Source: Acholeplasmataceae bacterium (GTDB lineage: Bacteria; Bacillota_I; Bacilli_A; Acholeplasmatales; Acholeplasmataceae). Taken from it: a stretch of DNA of 18,898 bases. Below, piece by piece: positions 1-6,840 of the stretch. Below the pieces are notes generated by a model that was not told the origin of the DNA, did not search any database, and saw nothing but the letters and a program-made list of their open reading frames with translations. Location of the stretch: positions 2,482-21,379 of the forward strand of contig JAQVBA010000013.1 of the NCBI GenBank assembly GCA_028690555.1, read 5' to 3'. Position 1 is the stretch's first letter. Each line of letters begins with the position of its first letter. The translations under genes were made by a program, and so were the position numbers.

Positions 1-14
1 GGAAGTGTATCGGT

Positions 15-488
15 ATGATTAAAATGATTTGGGCGATGGATGAAAATCATTTGATTGGCAAAGGCAATTTATTGCCATGGCATTATCCAAAAGATTTAGA
101 ATATTTTAAAAAAATGACAGAATCTATCGCTGTATTAATGGGCGATATGACCTATCAATCATTAAAGACATATTATAAAAGTAAACCATTACCATTTAAA
201 AAAATATATGTTGCTAATTTAGAGGATGTATTTTATGAAGATGCGGTTAGAGTATCAGATCTTTTCGAGTTTTTAAAGGATACAAAAGAAGATCTTATGG
301 TTATTGGTGGGAAAACCATTTATCAACTCGCTCTACCTTACGCAGATAAACTTTATATCACCTATGTGCTAAAAGCTTATCAAGGTGATGTCTATTTTCC
401 AAATTTTGATCTAAATGATTTTAAGTTAGTTTGGTATCAAGTAGAAGAAGGGCTTATCTTTAGTGAATATGCGAGGGTAAAACCATGA
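15..488 (+). CDS. folA: Dihydrofolate reductase
   Basis: Cytoplasmic enzyme that reduces dihydrofolate to tetrahydrofolate with NADPH, feeding thymidylate and one-carbon metabolism. The 157 aa match the family's usual ~160. The N-terminal strand is followed by the LPWH motif (residues 20-23), the active-site acid Asp27, MGxxTY (42-47) and the VIGG cofactor loop near residue 97. Odd points by alignment with the E. coli enzyme from memory: the position of Arg44 (NADPH 2'-phosphate) is Asp44, and the position of Arg57 (folate glutamate tail) is Lys62, with about five extra residues between. Start ATG is preceded by GGAAG at 1-5; ATG at 24 is an alternative. The TGA stop overlaps the next gene's ATG, so translation is probably coupled. 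thyA often precedes folA, but the sequence before this gene is outside the window. Confidence 0.93.
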   Translation: MIKMIWAMDENHLIGKGNLLPWHYPKDLEYFKKMTESIAVLMGDMTYQSLKTYYKSKPLPFKKIYVANLEDVFYEDAVRVSDLFEFLKDTKEDLMVIGGKTIYQLALPYADKLYITYVLKAYQGDVYFPNFDLNDFKLVWYQVEEGLIFSEYARVKP

Positions 489-1270
489 TGACATTGATAT
501 TTTTCTTGTCGTATTTTGGATTTGTTCTCATGATGGGTTTGCTCATTGATATTCCTTATTTGATTCCTTTATGGATTCTAATTGGACCAATTATCGGAAT
601 CCTTATGGTCATTTTATTCATAGTTATCAATCTTCCGATTTTTAAAGTCACTTCATACACGAATCGTTACAAATTTTATGTTGCTAAAAGTACATCAATA
701 TTTTTAAATCATGTCTTATTACGATTAAATATCGAGATCACTGGTCAAGAAAACATTCCAAAAGATGGCCTACTCACGATTTATGCGAACCATAAATCGT
801 ATGCGGATCCCTTTATCATTTATGAAGGTATGACAAGGGCTATGACCTTTACACCGAAAATGGGCGTATATAAGATTCCGATTCTACATAAATGGTTAAA
901 GTATTTAGGCGCATTTCCAATTGATCGTACGAGTGACAGAAATACTGCAAAAGCCATGGTTGAAGCCATTAAAGTTGTGAAAACTGGTATGGGGATGATG
1001 ATTTTCCCTGAAGGTGGCATAAAAGATCGTGATGATGAAAAAATGGTTGCTATGCGTGCAGGTGCGTACCGGGTTGCGATGAAGGCTGGTGCTAACTTAC
1101 TTCCTGTCAGCATTATCGGAACAACACAAATCAAAAAAAGAGCTCCATTTAGAGCATCTCACATAAAATTAATCTTTCATCCTCTCGTAACATACGAGAG
1201 TGTTAAAGATAAAACAACTGCTGAAATCGCAGAACAAATGTTTTATATTATCAATGATAAATTAGAATAA
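485..1270 (+). CDS. plsC: 1-acyl-sn-glycerol-3-phosphate acyltransferase (PlsC family)
   Basis: Membrane-bound acyltransferase, probably adding the second acyl chain to lysophosphatidic acid to make phosphatidic acid for phospholipid synthesis. Visible features: two hydrophobic segments in the first ~50 residues, the NHxxxxD catalytic motif with His103 and Asp108, and the FPEGG substrate-binding motif at 174-178. The length of 261 aa is normal with an N-terminal membrane anchor. The start overlaps the folA stop by 4 nt (ATGA), and GAGGG at 473-477 lies 7 nt upstream inside folA, which fixes this start; the second ATG three bases later is also possible. A terminator follows directly. Acyl-chain or acceptor specificity cannot be read from the sequence. 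Confidence 0.92.
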   Translation: MMTLIFFLSYFGFVLMMGLLIDIPYLIPLWILIGPIIGILMVILFIVINLPIFKVTSYTNRYKFYVAKSTSIFLNHVLLRLNIEITGQENIPKDGLLTIYANHKSYADPFIIYEGMTRAMTFTPKMGVYKIPILHKWLKYLGAFPIDRTSDRNTAKAMVEAIKVVKTGMGMMIFPEGGIKDRDDEKMVAMRAGAYRVAMKAGANLLPVSIIGTTQIKKRAPFRASHIKLIFHPLVTYESVKDKTTAEIAEQMFYIINDKLE

Positions 1271-1293
1271 AAGGCCTTTTGTTAGGCCTTTTT
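1269..1293. terminator. Bidirectional intrinsic terminator between plsC and the phosphatase gene
   Basis: AAAAGGCC (1269-1276) pairs perfectly with GGCCTTTT (1285-1292) around an 8-nt loop. Because the arms start with A and end with T runs, the hairpin works on both strands. It sits between two convergent genes and overlaps both stop codons. Confidence 0.85.
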
Positions 1294-1852
1294 ACTTGAT
1301 TAAAACAATTGAATTTTCTGTCACTTCAAAATGATAAAATTCAGTATTTTGTAACCTGTGCTCAGAAAATGAATAAAGTTTTGGATCAACAATCACAAGC
1401 ATCGATTTAATCACATGTGAATGTGCAACAATGATTAACCTTTGATCAGGATATTCGTGATACAATCTAAAAATCTCTTTTTTAACTCGGTGAATGATTG
1501 TTTCATCATTTTCATAACCCAATGTATTTTTAGGATTGGTTTTAATATAATGAATGGCTTCTTCAAAAGGTTTCTCTTCTAAATGACCAAATTCTCTTTC
1601 AACTAAATGATGCGAAATAACAATTGATTCTTTCGCATGGATGTATTTTTTGATAATCATGGCGGTTTCAAGTGCTCTTGAAAGTTGTGATGAGATGATG
1701 ACATCATATGGTTTACCAAGTGATTTTAAATGCATGCCCACATCATGTGCTTGCTTGCGACCAACATCATTTAATGGGTTATCAATTCTGCCTTGTATGA
1801 TTCGGTTGTAATTTGCATCGGTTTGACCGTGTCTTACCATGGTTATAATCAT
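1292..1852 (-). CDS. Histidine phosphatase family protein (phosphoglycerate mutase-like)
   Basis: Member of the branch-1 histidine phosphatase superfamily, which uses a phospho-histidine intermediate. The RHG motif (Arg7, His8, Gly9) with QTxxN after it, a conserved Glu in the HLVEREFG segment and a second catalytic His in AHSH near the C-terminus are all present. At 186 aa it is of the small phosphatase type (CobC/PhoE/GpmB-like) rather than the glycolytic mutase; the substrate cannot be assigned. I place the start at the ATG at 1852 because GAGGG lies 6 nt upstream; the in-frame ATG at 1864 would put this ribosome site inside the gene. It is transcribed alone, divergently from the nucleoside phosphorylase gene. 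Confidence 0.87.
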   Translation of the reverse strand: MIITMVRHGQTDANYNRIIQGRIDNPLNDVGRKQAHDVGMHLKSLGKPYDVIISSQLSRALETAMIIKKYIHAKESIVISHHLVEREFGHLEEKPFEEAIHYIKTNPKNTLGYENDETIIHRVKKEIFRLYHEYPDQRLIIVAHSHVIKSMLVIVDPKLYSFSEHRLQNTEFYHFEVTENSIVLIK

Positions 1853-1876
1853 TATATCCCTCATTTCACAACGTCT

Positions 1877-1912
1877 ATTATAACATAGTTATAACTAAAT
1901 TTATGTTAGAAT
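1877..1912. promoter_or_regulatory. Back-to-back extended -10 promoters with inverted repeats
   Basis: On the minus strand TGTTATAAT (1885 to 1877) is an extended -10 for the phosphatase gene. On the plus strand TGTTAGAAT (1904-1912) is one for the nucleoside phosphorylase gene. Each -35 zone falls on the other promoter's -10, so polymerases should exclude one another. The two elements form an inverted repeat (TAACATA 1881-1887, TATGTTA 1902-1908). A further perfect repeat, TTATAAC/GTTATAA (1878-1884 and 1888-1894), could be an operator. Neither side has a good -35 box. This is inference from sequence only. Confidence 0.5.
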
Positions 1913-1933
1913 AGATATAAGGAGATGTTACAT

Positions 1934-3229
1934 ATGCATACTGTGGATTTAATTATGAAAAAGCGTGAAGGACACGCATTAACACAAGAAGAAATTAAAT
2001 ATATCATTGAAAATTATACAAAAGGAAATATTCCTGATTATCAAATCAGTGCTTTACTTATGGCCATCTATTTTAAAGGCATGAATGATGAAGAAGCTAA
2101 GAATTTAGCAAATGCCATGGCACATTCAGGCGACATGATCGATTTATCATTAATCGATGGCATCAAAGTAGATAAACATTCAACTGGTGGTGTTGGTGAT
2201 AAGGTCACATTGATTTTAGGACCTCTTTTAGCTTCACTCGGTGTTAAGTTTGCGAAAATGAGTGGTAGAGGACTTGGACATACTGGGGGTACAATCGACA
2301 AATTAGAAAGTATCCCTGGATATAAAGTTGAATTAAAAGTAGAAGATTTTATCAAACAAGTGAAAGATATTGGGATTGCAATTGTCGGTCAAAGTGGCGA
2401 TGTCGCACCCGCAGATAAAAAATTATATGCACTTCGTGATGTGACGGCTACAGTGGATATTATTCCACTGATTGCATCATCGATCATGAGTAAAAAATTA
2501 GCCAGTGGAGCAGATGCGATTGTACTAGATGTTAAAGTTGGCCATGGTGCTTTTATGAAAACTGAAGAAGAAGCTGAAAAACTTGCGAAATTAATGGTTG
2601 AGATTGGACGTTTATCGGGTCGTAAAATGACGGCAATTTTAACCGGAATGGATGAACCACTTGGACATAAAATTGGCAACGGCTTAGAAGTCTATGAAGC
2701 CATAGAAACACTTCATGGTCGTGGACCAAAAGATCTAGTCGATGTCACAGTAGAAATTGGTGCACATCTTTTAGGTGATGCGAACATTGAAAAAGATTTT
2801 AATCGTGCCAAAACATTACTCCATGATGCACTTCATGATGGTCGTGCATTCAATAAATTTTTAGAAGTCGTTAAAGCTCAAGGTGGAGATCTAGATGTTT
2901 TATCCCACCCAGAAAAATTGCTATCTAAAAAACTTGAATATGTGTATGCAGAAAGTTCTGGATACATTGAAGAAATGAATGCCCTTGAAATTGGTAAAGC
3001 TGCCATGAGATTAGGCGCTGGAAGAGAAACTAAGGAAGATCAAATCTATATGGAAGTTGGTATTGATCTTCATCAAAAGATCGGTTCATATGTCGAAAAA
3101 GGTGATGTACTTGCAACCCTTTATGTACGTGATAAAGGTGTTGATGAAGCTAAAAGACTTATCCTAAATGCATTATCAATTGGCAAAGAAAAACGAGATA
3201 TCGAATTGATTAAAAAGACGATTAAATAA
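1934..3229 (+). CDS. pdp: Pyrimidine-nucleoside phosphorylase (thymidine/uridine)
   Basis: Cytoplasmic salvage enzyme that splits thymidine or uridine with phosphate into free base and (deoxy)ribose-1-phosphate. The signature KHSTGGVGD begins at Lys81, SGRGLGHTGGT follows, and Arg168, Ser183 and Lys187 fall exactly at the substrate-binding positions known in the Bacillus enzyme. Domain order is helical alpha, glycosyltransferase alpha/beta, then C-terminal domain; the length of 431 aa is typical. Start: GGAG at 1921-1924 is 9 nt before ATG 1934 but directly abuts the upstream ATG at 1925, so 1934 is chosen; the residue numbering supports it. The next gene begins 1 nt after the stop. The gene is called deoA in some genomes, but similarity is to the broad-specificity Firmicute enzyme (EC 2.4.2.2). 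Confidence 0.95.
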   Translation: MHTVDLIMKKREGHALTQEEIKYIIENYTKGNIPDYQISALLMAIYFKGMNDEEAKNLANAMAHSGDMIDLSLIDGIKVDKHSTGGVGDKVTLILGPLLASLGVKFAKMSGRGLGHTGGTIDKLESIPGYKVELKVEDFIKQVKDIGIAIVGQSGDVAPADKKLYALRDVTATVDIIPLIASSIMSKKLASGADAIVLDVKVGHGAFMKTEEEAEKLAKLMVEIGRLSGRKMTAILTGMDEPLGHKIGNGLEVYEAIETLHGRGPKDLVDVTVEIGAHLLGDANIEKDFNRAKTLLHDALHDGRAFNKFLEVVKAQGGDLDVLSHPEKLLSKKLEYVYAESSGYIEEMNALEIGKAAMRLGAGRETKEDQIYMEVGIDLHQKIGSYVEKGDVLATLYVRDKGVDEAKRLILNALSIGKEKRDIELIKKTIK

Positions 3230-3230
3230 G

Positions 3231-4346
3231 ATGAAAAAAGATCAGATTTTATTTCCAGATTATGAGCATTCCATTGTCAATGTTTCATCGACGATTCTTT
3301 CTCATTATGGATCAAAGAATCCTTATAAAACGATCGATGTTCTATCAAAAGAACTCAAATTGAATAAAAAGCATATCGTTTTGATGTTACTTGATGGCAT
3401 GGGTACTAATATTCTTTCTAGACATTTAAAGAAAAATGATTTTTTAAGGCACTATCAAAAAGATGTCATAACATCCGTTTATCCACCGACAACCGTGGCT
3501 GCAACAAACGCAGTATTAGCAGCAAAATCACCTTATGAGACGGGTTATTTAGGATGGATACAATATTTTAAAGAAGAAGATACAAATTGTGTCGTCTTTC
3601 TTAATCATGACTTTTATAATCCAACCATTCAATTTGATGTTTTGCTTCGCGATAAATACTTATCGTATGAAACCATTTATGACCAAATTAAAAAAGTTTC
3701 ACCACAAACAAAAACGTATGAGCTTTTCCCTTCGTTTCGGGAAAATGGTTATCCCTCATTTCATGAAGAATTAGAAGCACTAAACCATATCATCAATCTA
3801 GATGAAAATAACTTCACTTACGTTTATTGGACAGATCCTGACATGACAGAACATGATTATGGGATTGAAAGTGATGAAACCAAAAAAGTTTTAGAAGGAT
3901 TAAATCAAAAATTGACCACATTTTCGAAATCAATGAATGATGACACACTGTTGATTATCATTGCCGATCATGGATTAATTGATGTTGAAGGTATCAACTT
4001 ATTTACTGACCAAAAACTATTGTCAATGCTCAAAAGAAATCCATCGATTGAACCAAGATCAACTAATTTCTTTGTCAAATCAGAAATGCATGAAGATTTT
4101 ATCAATCATTTTCATGAAATGTATGGTCATGCGTTTAAATTGTATACGAAAAAAGAGCTTTTAGATTCAAAGTTCTTAGGTCATGGAAACATGCATCAAA
4201 TGACTGATGAATGTCTTGGAGATTTTATTGCGATTGCGATAAGTCACTCGATGTTTAACATGAAAGAAAAATCAAAATTTAAAGCACATCATGCAGGACT
4301 TACAAAAGCTGAGATGGAAGTACCACTCATAATATTTCATAAATAA
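3231..4346 (+). CDS. Alkaline phosphatase superfamily protein (nucleotide pyrophosphatase/phosphodiesterase-like)
   Basis: Two-metal hydrolase fold. Metal ligands and nucleophile can be followed: LDGMG with Asp55, PPTTVAATN with candidate nucleophile Thr87/88, DPDMTEHDYG supplying Asp and His, ADHG supplying Asp-His, and a late HHAG His. This pattern fits type I phosphodiesterase/nucleotide pyrophosphatase (NPP) proteins, though phosphomonoesterase or phosphonate hydrolase activity is possible. There is no signal peptide or membrane segment, so it is probably cytoplasmic. The gene starts 1 nt after pdp with only a weak ribosome site, suggesting one operon with coupled translation and a role near nucleoside salvage. 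Phosphopentomutase (DeoB), a frequent pdp neighbour, shares the fold, but the motifs differ. A strong terminator follows. Confidence 0.8.
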   Translation: MKKDQILFPDYEHSIVNVSSTILSHYGSKNPYKTIDVLSKELKLNKKHIVLMLLDGMGTNILSRHLKKNDFLRHYQKDVITSVYPPTTVAATNAVLAAKSPYETGYLGWIQYFKEEDTNCVVFLNHDFYNPTIQFDVLLRDKYLSYETIYDQIKKVSPQTKTYELFPSFRENGYPSFHEELEALNHIINLDENNFTYVYWTDPDMTEHDYGIESDETKKVLEGLNQKLTTFSKSMNDDTLLIIIADHGLIDVEGINLFTDQKLLSMLKRNPSIEPRSTNFFVKSEMHEDFINHFHEMYGHAFKLYTKKELLDSKFLGHGNMHQMTDECLGDFIAIAISHSMFNMKEKSKFKAHHAGLTKAEMEVPLIIFHK

Positions 4347-4380
4347 AAGGGCTAAAATTTAGCCCTTTATGTTTTATTTT
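4346..4380. terminator. Bidirectional intrinsic terminator
   Basis: AAAGGGCT (4346-4353) pairs with AGCCCTTT (4361-4368) around AAAATTT; the arms can zip further. T-rich tracts follow on the plus strand (4371-4380), and the stem's own A run gives a U tract on the minus strand. It separates the convergent phosphodiesterase-like and SPFH genes. Confidence 0.87.
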
Positions 4381-5315
4381 TTCTTATCTTCTTTTGCAAA
4401 TTCTGCAGCCATCATCACAGTTGATGCAATGTCTGTAATATTTGTTGGAACCACAATCTTCGTTGCTTGACCGTTTGCGACTTGTGCTAAAGCTTCTAAA
4501 GATTTTAAGGTAAGTACTGCTTGGTCAGCAGCAGCTTTTTTAATAATTTCAATACCTAAAGCTTCAGCTTCTTTAATCTTAAAGATGGCAGATGCTTCCC
4601 CTTCAGCTTGTAAAATACGTTGTTTTTTATTAGCTTCAGCGCGTAATAATACAGCTTCAGCTTCCCCTTCGGCTTTAAGAATTTCCGCTCTCTTTTCCCC
4701 TTCAGCAATTAAAATCGTTTGACGTTTTTCACGTTCAGCACGCATTTGCTTTTCCATGGAATCGCGAATATCTTTTGGTGGAACGATGTTTTTAACTTCC
4801 ACACGGTTGACTTTAATCCCCCAAGGGTCCGTTGCTTCATCTAAGGTTAAACGCATTTTCGTATTAATTAAATCACGAGATGTTAAGGTTTCATCTAAAT
4901 CAAGATCACCAATGATATTACGTAACGTGGTTGCAGAAATATTTTCAATTGCACTCATTGGATCTTCTACACCATATGTAAAAGCTTTAGGATCGGTGAT
5001 TTGGAAGAAGACAACCGTATCGATTTGCATCGTTACATTATCACGTGTAATGACAGGTTGTGGTTCAAAATCCTTTACTTGTTCCTTTAATGATACAGAA
5101 CTTGCTACACGATCAATAATTGGGACTAAGAAGTGAATCCCTACACCCCAAGTTGTATGATAGCCACCTAGTCTTTCAACGACAACTTTCTTTGTTTGTG
5201 TAACCAAACGGAAACTTGCAGCAATGACAGCTAAAATAACAACAGCAACAATAATCAATGTGATTTCTAATGCACCAAAAGCAATTGGGTTAATCAATAA
5301 TTCAAAAAATTTCAT
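4374..5315 (-). CDS. SPFH/stomatin-like membrane protein (slipin/QmcA type)
   Basis: Membrane-anchored scaffold of the SPFH (stomatin/prohibitin/flotillin/HflK) family; such proteins form oligomers in membrane microdomains and often work with an NfeD partner. One N-terminal membrane segment (about residues 14-35) is followed by the SPFH domain (about 40-200, with VVERLGGYH and the VPIIDRV strand). Then comes an Ala/Glu-rich coiled coil with repeated AEGEA-like units (about 205-255) and a C-terminal segment rich in small residues. The length of 313 aa is normal. AGGAGA lies 6 nt before the ATG. It is the last gene of a four-gene minus-strand operon, 18 nt after the NfeD-like gene. Its exact cellular role cannot be deduced; membrane quality control or fluidity control is typical of the family. 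Confidence 0.93.
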   Translation of the reverse strand: MKFFELLINPIAFGALEITLIIVAVVILAVIAASFRLVTQTKKVVVERLGGYHTTWGVGIHFLVPIIDRVASSVSLKEQVKDFEPQPVITRDNVTMQIDTVVFFQITDPKAFTYGVEDPMSAIENISATTLRNIIGDLDLDETLTSRDLINTKMRLTLDEATDPWGIKVNRVEVKNIVPPKDIRDSMEKQMRAEREKRQTILIAEGEKRAEILKAEGEAEAVLLRAEANKKQRILQAEGEASAIFKIKEAEALGIEIIKKAAADQAVLTLKSLEALAQVANGQATKIVVPTNITDIASTVMMAAEFAKEDKKK

Positions 5316-5333
5316 GATCTGTCTCCTTTATAT

Positions 5334-5759
5334 TTAATCTATTTTTTCAACAACAAGCTTAACGCCTTCAATATCTAAAACACGGATGTGATCATCAACT
5401 TCAATCGTTTGATTGCTAATTGCGGACCATGTTTGATTTTTAATTTTTACATGGCCGATTTCGTTGATGACAATCTTTTCTGTACAAGTTCCTATGGAAC
5501 CAATGATTGCATCGACATTGGTTTTAATCTCATTTGTTTTAAAGTATTTAAGTACCACAGGACGCGTGAGAACCAATAAGACGATTGCTAAGACAACAAA
5601 CACAATAATTTGAACAAACGGAGATACATTAAGCAAAGCCAAAATAAAACTTGGAATTGCTGCAAGAGAAAACCAAATACTCACCATGTCTGCCGTTACA
5701 AATTCAAATAGAAGTGCAACAACAAAGATGCCTAGCCATAACCATAAAAACCAATCCAT
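5334..5759 (-). CDS. NfeD-like membrane protein (short form)
   Basis: Short NfeD family protein of 141 aa: about three hydrophobic segments in the first 75 residues, then a soluble C-terminal beta domain (about 80-141, OB-fold type, with Gly-rich turns and alternating hydrophobic strands). Long NfeD proteins carry a ClpP-like serine protease domain before the membrane part; it is absent here. Short NfeD proteins are known as genomic partners of stomatin-like proteins and are thought to bind them, which fits the SPFH gene 18 nt downstream. The ATG overlaps the stop of the upstream gene by one base (TAATG), and GGAGG sits 7 nt before it, so the start is well fixed and coupled translation is likely. 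Confidence 0.88.
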   Translation of the reverse strand: MDWFLWLWLGIFVVALLFEFVTADMVSIWFSLAAIPSFILALLNVSPFVQIIVFVVLAIVLLVLTRPVVLKYFKTNEIKTNVDAIIGSIGTCTEKIVINEIGHVKIKNQTWSAISNQTIEVDDHIRVLDIEGVKLVVEKID

Positions 5760-6133
5760 TAGAGTTCCTCCTTCAAATCAACCGTTAATATTTGTTCTTT
5801 TGAGTGCCAGTTTGCAACAAACTTTTTAGGATTCGTCGATAAATCAATTTGAAATAAATCGCTGATTTCTTCAACAAATGCCTTATTTGTCACTCGGCTG
5901 TAAGAACTACGTACGGTAATGCGATACTTTTTGTTATCTGGAATTGCATGGCTTTGTGCTTCAGCTTTTAACATTGGCTTGATCACAATCATCTTTTTAT
6001 CTTTTTCAATGCCTAACATGACGCTATAAGCATTTTCAAAGTAAGTCGTTGCCATTTTGTTCAATGTTATATTGCCTGTACTGACTGTAACTATGCAATC
6101 CTTTGGTTTTTCATTAAACCAAGATATTTCCAT
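5759..6133 (-). CDS. Uncharacterised 124-aa protein in SPFH/NfeD operon
   Basis: I do not recognise this protein with confidence. It is soluble, mixed alpha/beta, without signal peptide, membrane segment or cysteine cluster. The first half holds a strand-helix-strand-like stretch (ITLNK, then an FENAY helix, then MIVIKP) that vaguely recalls AbrB-type swapped-hairpin or other small beta folds, but this is not enough for assignment. The second half has an RSSYSR segment and a hydrophobic strand near the end. Start: the frame stays open upstream to GTG 6142 and ATG 6139, but AAGGAG at 6147-6142 is spaced 8 nt from ATG 6133, so that codon is chosen. The stop overlaps the NfeD start by one base, so it is made together with the membrane pair and may regulate or bind it. 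Confidence 0.7.
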   Translation of the reverse strand: MEISWFNEKPKDCIVTVSTGNITLNKMATTYFENAYSVMLGIEKDKKMIVIKPMLKAEAQSHAIPDNKKYRITVRSSYSRVTNKAFVEEISDLFQIDLSTNPKKFVANWHSKEQILTVDLKEEL

Positions 6134-6202
6134 CTTCATCACTCCTTACACTTTGATTATACAACAAATTATTCAAAATGCAAGAGAAATTACATTCAAT
6201 TA

Positions 6203-6634
6203 TTATTTATTATTTATTTTGCATTCAATGACTTTAAACCCGTAATGATTGCTGATCTCATTCATATTTTCTAGCATATCAATCCCATCCTCATGGATTT
6301 CATGATTAATTAATTCTTCATGAAAAGCATGGATGCTATCAATCGATTCATAGACAAACTTTTCGACATTAAATACCTCGTAAGTATATTCAATTGAAAT
6401 CTCATCGTCCAATTTGAAATGCTTTTTTATGGGTTCTAGTGGCACTGACTCAACAACCCGTTCATATAGTGGTATCAATATATATATACCACGTTGATCG
6501 ATAATTCGATGAAATTTACCAAATCGTTCGACAACTTTTGCTTGTTTATCTTTTACAAATTTAATATTAGGGATGATGACAAGTATCACGAGAAGAAAAA
6601 GGACTAAGATTGCTCTAAATGTTTCATTCATCAT
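6203..6634 (-). CDS. Minimal SPFH-domain membrane protein lacking a C-terminal tail
   Basis: One N-terminal membrane segment (about residues 6-25) is followed directly by an SPFH-like domain. VVERFGKFHRIIDQRG and the following LIPLYERVVESV align with VVERLGGYH and LVPIIDRVASSV of the full-length SPFH protein encoded downstream, and the end (HYGFKVIECKI) aligns with WGIKVNRVEVKNI. The roughly 143 aa stop just where the domain ends, so the coiled coil and C-terminal oligomerisation region are absent. Two adjacent stop codons end it and no frameshifted remainder is visible behind it, which argues for a genuine short form. Start: AAAGGAG lies inside the longer frame from 6649, so ATG 6634 (or 6631) is preferred. 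It is first in the operon; a 69-nt AT-rich gap follows. Confidence 0.72.
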   Translation of the reverse strand: MMNETFRAILVLFLLVILVIIPNIKFVKDKQAKVVERFGKFHRIIDQRGIYILIPLYERVVESVPLEPIKKHFKLDDEISIEYTYEVFNVEKFVYESIDSIHAFHEELINHEIHEDGIDMLENMNEISNHYGFKVIECKINNK

Positions 6635-6658
6635 AAAAACTCCTTTCATGTGATTTAG

Positions 6659-6686
6659 TTGAATATGAATTATTTTGTGGTAAACT
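6659..6686 (+). promoter_or_regulatory. Promoter of the TPP riboswitch-thiT unit
   Basis: TTGAAT (6659-6664), a 16-nt spacer and TAAACT (6681-6686) preceded by TG at 6678-6679 make an extended -10 promoter. The start predicted from it lies near 6693, just at the first base of the riboswitch P1 helix. Confidence 0.6.
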
Positions 6687-6693
6687 ATAAGTG

Positions 6694-6778
6694 ATCAATA
6701 CGGGGAGCTCTAAGCTGAGAGGACCAAAAGTCGACCCGCGAACCTGATCTGGATCATACCAGCGTAGGGATAGTTGAT
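6694..6778 (+). ncRNA. TPP (thiamine diphosphate) riboswitch, THI element
   Basis: The aptamer carries all hallmark blocks: ACGGGG at the P2 start, CTGAGA (6715-6720), ACCC (6734-6737), the CCTGATCTGGAT block, ATACCAGCG and TAGGGA. P1 closes through ATCAA (6694-6698) and TTGAT (6774-6778). A small extra hairpin (GAC 6722-6724 with GTC 6730-6732) sits between CTGAGA and ACCC. The 3' P1 strand can instead pair downstream (AGTTGA 6772-6777 with TCAACT 6785-6790, extended by TAGG 6765-6768 with CCTA 6791-6794), giving a likely antiterminator. Ligand binding should therefore favour the following terminator and switch thiT off. Confidence 0.97.
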
Positions 6779-6793
6779 AATTACTCAACTCCT

Positions 6794-6826
6794 ATTTCTT
6801 TGGTATTCCATAGAAATTTTTATTTT
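6794..6826 (+). terminator. Riboswitch-controlled intrinsic terminator
   Basis: A 10-position stem (6794-6803 with 6808-6817, one U-U mismatch) with a TATT loop is followed directly by a T-rich tract up to 6826. It lies between the TPP aptamer and the thiT ribosome site, the usual place for a transcriptional expression platform. Confidence 0.8.
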
Positions 6827-6840
6827 ATATGGAGGAGAAT

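Noticed and set aside
820..1134. 104-codon open frame opposite plsC, and similar long frames opposite pdp, SPFH, rnj, apt and rel
   Set aside because: They are antisense shadows of well-conserved genes with no ribosome sites and no recognisable protein features.
3231..4346. Phosphopentomutase (DeoB) as identity of the gene after pdp
   Set aside because: Same superfamily, but the DeoB motifs are absent and the PPTTVAATN/DPDMTEHDYG pattern fits NPP-type enzymes.
6203..6225. AT-only repeat-like tract between the mini-SPFH gene and the next gene
   Set aside because: Low-complexity 3' end (Asn/Lys codons plus tandem stops); no regular repeat unit or hairpin terminator is convincing.
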